NCBI RefSeq assembly: GCF_024609265.1
Contig: NZ_JANHMP010000001.1
Coordinates: 1,054,001-1,118,000, forward strand
Source: Geothrix campi
Lineage (GTDB): Bacteria > Acidobacteriota > Holophagae > Holophagales > Holophagaceae
Length of the DNA stretch: 64,000 nt
Direction of reading: 5' to 3'
Shown: positions 60,943-64,000 of the stretch, one piece after another
How positions within the stretch are numbered: position 1 is the first letter of the stretch
Layout: the number at the start of each line of letters is the position of its first letter
Notes under the pieces: model-generated
Seen by the model: the letters and a program-made list of their open reading frames with translations, nothing else
Database searches by the model: none
Told to the model about the DNA's origin: nothing
Position numbers and translations under genes: made by a program

Positions 60943-61815
60943 ATGCAGCAACCGATCAAGCGGCTGGGCGAACTGCTCGTGGAATCCGGCCTCATCACGC
61001 CGGCCCAACTTCAGAGCGCCATCACCCACCAGAAGATCGCCCGGGGTCGCCTGGGCAGCAACCTGGTGGCCCTCGGCTACATCTCCGAGGAGGTCCTCAT
61101 GGACTTCCTCAGCCACCAGGCCGGGGTACCCCAGGTGGATGTCCGGAATCTCGTGGTGCCGCCCGAGGTGCTGAAGCTGGTGCCCTTCCGCCTGGCAGAC
61201 CAGTTCACCGTGCTGCCGGTCTCGGTCAAGGAGCCCAAGTCGCTGGTGCTGGCCATGTCCGATCCTTCGGACCTGAACGCCGTGGACAGTGCCCGATTCG
61301 CTTCGGGACTGCACATCCAACCCGTTGTGGCCTCCCACAGCGCGCTCCGCAAGGCCATCGGAGAGCTCTACCGCAACCTGGAGGTACCCTCTCAGGGGAC
61401 TCCGCTGACCGTGGAAGTGGGCGTCGATCATACGGAGGGCGAGGCCCTCCCAGTCACCTTCAGCCTCGATCCCCTGCCTATGCCCCCCTCGAGCACCCCG
61501 GCCGAAGCGGTCTTCCCGCGCGATCCCTTCTTCGACAGCACCGGGGCCGCCATCCAGGAACCGACGAACCTCGATCCCTTCCAGTTCTTCGAGCCGACCG
61601 AGGTGCCGCCCGCCGTGGCGCCTCCCGACCTCATCCCCGGCCGGATCACCCGCGAGTCCGTGCCCCCCCTGGAGTCGTACCAGACCCGCGCCATGCTGCT
61701 CGGCCTGATCCGCCTCTTCCAGCGCCGGGGCATCCTTGGCGAAGACGAACTCCAGCGCATGCTCGCGAACCTGGTCGAATCCGGCGCGATCAAGAACAAC
61801 GATAGAGCGGACTAG
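60943..61815 (+). CDS. MshEN (GspE/PilB N-terminal) domain protein without ATPase
   Basis: 290 residues. The first 150 are a MshEN/T2SSE_N domain: GELLVESGLITPAQLQSAITHQK, GSNLVALGYISEEVLMDFLSHQAGVP and LVLAMSDPSDLNAVD. In pilus ATPases this binds cyclic di-GMP. A Pro-rich linker and a second helical bundle near the end (RAMLLGLIRLFQRRGILGEDELQRMLANLVESG) follow. There is no secretion ATPase domain. It may be a stand-alone c-di-GMP sensor for a type IV pilus or gliding system; no pil genes are adjacent. Convergent with lepA. Confidence 0.85.
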   Translation: MQQPIKRLGELLVESGLITPAQLQSAITHQKIARGRLGSNLVALGYISEEVLMDFLSHQAGVPQVDVRNLVVPPEVLKLVPFRLADQFTVLPVSVKEPKSLVLAMSDPSDLNAVDSARFASGLHIQPVVASHSALRKAIGELYRNLEVPSQGTPLTVEVGVDHTEGEALPVTFSLDPLPMPPSSTPAEAVFPRDPFFDSTGAAIQEPTNLDPFQFFEPTEVPPAVAPPDLIPGRITRESVPPLESYQTRAMLLGLIRLFQRRGILGEDELQRMLANLVESGAIKNNDRAD

Positions 61816-61827
61816 GACGCGACGGAC

Positions 61828-63645
61828 CTAGTCTTCGACCTTGAGGATCGCCAGGAAGGCCTCCTGGGGGATCTCCACGTTGCCGATGGACTTCATCCGC
61901 TTCTTGCCCTCTTTCTGCTTGTTGAGGAGCTTCTTCTTGCGGCTGACGTCGCCGCCGTAGCACTTGGCCAGCACGTCCTTGCGGCGCGCCTTCACGTTGG
62001 TGCGGGCGATGATCTTGCTGCCGATGGCCGCCTGGATGGCCACGTCGAACATCTGCTGGTGGATCACTTCCTTCATCTTCTGGCAGAGCGCGAGCCCCAG
62101 CGTCTGGCTCTTGCTGCGGTGCACCAGGATGGAGAGCGCATCCACCGGCTCGCCATTCACCAGGATGTCCATCTTCACCAGGTCGGATTCCGTGTAGTGC
62201 TTCATGTGGTAGTCGAAGCTGGCATAGCCTTTCGAGATGGACTTCAGCTTGTCGTAGAAATCCATCACCACTTCATTCAGGGGCAGCTCGTAGACGAGCA
62301 TGACGCGGTCCTGGCTGACGTATTCGAGCTTCTGCTGGAAGCCGCGGCGCTCTTCGCAGAGCTTGATCAGTCCGCCCACGAAATCCGTGCGGGTAAGGAT
62401 CGTGGCCTCGATGATGGGTTCCTCGATCTTGGCGATCTTCTGCAGGGGCGGCAGCTTCGAGGGATTGTCCACGGAGGTTTCGGATCCGTCCGTCAGGTGC
62501 ACGTGGTAGCGCACGCTGGGCGCCGTGGTGATGAGATCCAGGTCGAACTCGCGCTCCAGGCGCTCCTGGACGATCTCCATGTGGAGCAGGCCGAGGAACC
62601 CGCAGCGGAAGCCGAAACCCAGCGCCGTGGAGGTCTCGGGCTCGTAGGTGAAGCTGCTGTCGTTCAGCCGCAGCTTGTCCATGGCGTTGCGGAGGTTCTC
62701 GTAGTCGTCGCTGGAGGTGGGGAAGATCCCCGCGAAGACCACGGGCTGGATCTCCTTGAAGCCCTTCAGCATCTCGGTGGCGGGCTTCGTGGTCAGGGTC
62801 ACGGCGTGGGTCACCGTATCGCCGACCTTCACATCCACCAGCTGGCGGATGTTGGCCACCAGGTAGCCCACTTCGCCCACCGACAGGGATTCCTGCTTGT
62901 CCATCTTGGGGTCGAAGATGCCGATCTCGTCCACCCGGTGTTCGCTGCCCGTGGACATGAAGCGGATCTGGTCGCCGGCCTTCAGGGTGCCGTTCATGAC
63001 CCGGATGAGGTTCACCACGCCGCGGTAGGCGTCGTAGTAGCAGTCGAAGACCAGAGCCTGGAGCGGCGCGGTCGGATCGCCCTGGGGGGCGGGGATGCAC
63101 TTCACGATCTGCTCGAGCACCTGCTCGCAGTTCTCGCCGGTCTTGGCGCTGACGTTCACGGCATGGGCGGTGTCCACCAGGCCGATGACGGTGTCGATCT
63201 GCTCCAGCACCCGCACGGGGTCTGAACTCGGCAGATCCGTCTTGTTGAGGACCGGGAAGACTTCCAGCCCGTTCTCCAGGGCCAGGTAGGTGTTGGCCAG
63301 CGTCTGGGCCTCCACGCCCTGGGTGGAATCCACCACCAGGATGGCGCCCTCGCAGGCCGCCAGGCTGCGGCTGACCTCATAGGTGAAGTCCACATGGCCC
63401 GGGGTGTCGATGAGGTTCAGGGTATAGGTCTTGCCATCCTTGGCCGGGTACTTCAGCGTCACCGCGTGGGCCTTAATGGTGATGCCCCGCTCCCGTTCCA
63501 GATCCATGTCGTCCAGGATCTGGGCCTGCATGTCCCGTCCAGCCACCGTCTTGGTCAATTCGAGCAGGCGATCCGCCAGGGTCGACTTGCCATGATCAAT
63601 ATGAGCGACGATGGAAAAATTGCGGATGAGACTGGGATGAGCCAC
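61828..63645 (-). CDS. lepA: Elongation factor 4 (LepA)
   Basis: 605 residues, usual length. The GTPase domain has G1 [21 protein letters not shown] (G2), DTPGHVDF (G3), NKTDLPSS (G4) and SAKTGE (G5). The LepA-specific C-terminal domain ends in [31 protein letters not shown]. It back-translocates ribosomes and helps 30S biogenesis under stress. No lepB follows. It converges on the MshEN gene. Confidence 0.97.
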   Translation of the reverse strand: MAHPSLIRNFSIVAHIDHGKSTLADRLLELTKTVAGRDMQAQILDDMDLERERGITIKAHAVTLKYPAKDGKTYTLNLIDTPGHVDFTYEVSRSLAACEGAILVVDSTQGVEAQTLANTYLALENGLEVFPVLNKTDLPSSDPVRVLEQIDTVIGLVDTAHAVNVSAKTGENCEQVLEQIVKCIPAPQGDPTAPLQALVFDCYYDAYRGVVNLIRVMNGTLKAGDQIRFMSTGSEHRVDEIGIFDPKMDKQESLSVGEVGYLVANIRQLVDVKVGDTVTHAVTLTTKPATEMLKGFKEIQPVVFAGIFPTSSDDYENLRNAMDKLRLNDSSFTYEPETSTALGFGFRCGFLGLLHMEIVQERLEREFDLDLITTAPSVRYHVHLTDGSETSVDNPSKLPPLQKIAKIEEPIIEATILTRTDFVGGLIKLCEERRGFQQKLEYVSQDRVMLVYELPLNEVVMDFYDKLKSISKGYASFDYHMKHYTESDLVKMDILVNGEPVDALSILVHRSKSQTLGLALCQKMKEVIHQQMFDVAIQAAIGSKIIARTNVKARRKDVLAKCYGGDVSRKKKLLNKQKEGKKRMKSIGNVEIPQEAFLAILKVED

Positions 63646-63791
63646 TGAGGAACCTCGAACTGGCCATTGTATCGTTGGAAAGGCTTTACGTCTGCGGGGT
63701 TTTACCAGGCTCCATCCACACCCTCGGTTGATCAGAGTTGATCGGAATGGATGGGCCCCTTACCCTCAAGACTCGAGAACAAGGAGCCACC

Positions 63792-64000
63792 TTGTCCCAC
63801 TTCGCGTCTCCCATGACCATCCTGATGGTGGAAGACAACGCCCTGCAGCGCCGCATGCTGGAGGCGGAGCTGCAGCCGCTGGGACACCAGTTGCTCGTGG
63901 CGGCCAATGGCGAGGAGGCCCTGGCGCGCCTCAAGACCGGTGGAAAAAAACCAGACATGGTGATCATGGACGTGGTCATGCCCTCCATGGATGGGTTCAA
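63792..64000 (+). CDS. Response regulator receiver domain, N-terminal part (cut by window edge)
   Basis: The frame starts at TTG 63792 with AAGGAG 5 bases upstream (or at ATG 63813) and runs off the right edge. It reads as MTILMVEDNALQRRML, GHQLLVAANGEEALARL and PDMVIMDVVMPSMDGF, a CheY-like receiver with the acidic ED pair and the phospho-acceptor Asp in IMDVVMP. The output domain is outside the window, so the role is unknown. Divergent from lepA. Confidence 0.85.
   Translation, partial: MSHFASPMTILMVEDNALQRRMLEAELQPLGHQLLVAANGEEALARLKTGGKKPDMVIMDVVMPSMDGF

Overview
This is a GC-rich chromosomal window from a free-living Gram-negative (diderm) bacterium. The gene content best fits Acidobacteriota of the Holophagaceae/Geothrix type. 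Supporting features are a 1072-residue Oar-like TonB receptor with an N-terminal carboxypeptidase-regulatory fold, DUF1003, BON, YtxH and DUF5670 stress proteins, c-type cytochromes, bacteriohemerythrin, and many signal peptides ending in A-x-A-Q. The taxonomic call is inference from gene content; there is no rRNA in the window. No phage, plasmid backbone, recognisable transposase or CRISPR array was found.

Layout. 1-6.3 kb: the 3' end of tadA, then a leftward operon of three secreted or outer-membrane proteins of unknown function, then a DUF2891 protein. 6.4-8.6 kb: two tRNA-Ser genes around pepD, followed by a repeat block that carries an inverted copy of a tRNA 3' end. 8.5-16.9 kb: an envelope and stress cluster (YXWGXW protein, PLD-type cardiolipin synthase, DUF1003, hydrolase, YtxH, DUF948-like, Dps, two very small proteins, BON protein) beside a sigma-54 activator with XylR_N and V4R sensing domains. 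Two sigma-54-type promoter matches lie in this cluster. 17.3-23.3 kb: a hybrid histidine kinase, a receiver-cyclase protein with a decayed cyclase, an Omp85-family barrel and a small lipoprotein. 24-33.6 kb: transporters (AI-2E family, MsbA-like ABC, TauE/SafE, branched-chain-type binding protein), a beta-propeller, HutD, a methyltransferase, psd, scpB and small genes. 33.6-42.6 kb: a receiver-Ser/Thr kinase fusion, rpsU, mutS2, the large TonB receptor and hemerythrin. 42.9-51 kb: tRNA-Leu(CAA), nadE, an NtrB-like kinase, the PEP-synthase regulator, a polyphosphate:AMP phosphotransferase, a membrane protein and an FAD dehydrogenase. 51-64 kb: an epimerase, a UvrD helicase, two cytochromes c, tRNA-Leu(UAA), a GH19-like lysozyme, an aldose epimerase, miaB, a TonB receptor with a ChpT-like protein, an MshEN protein, lepA and the start of a response regulator.

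The most unusual signals are non-coding. Directly downstream of two unrelated tRNA genes, past the terminator hairpin, lies a perfect inverted copy of the tRNA 3' end. Both copies stop at the same T-loop boundary and continue with the same GTC. At the serine locus the unit is partly duplicated and overlaps the stop codon of a neighbouring gene. The second signal is the possible sigma-54 stress regulon at 8.5-16.9 kb. The third is a set of odd signalling proteins: a cyclase lacking a metal ligand, a receiver-kinase fusion lacking the conserved Lys, and a ChpT-like protein coupled to a TonB receptor.
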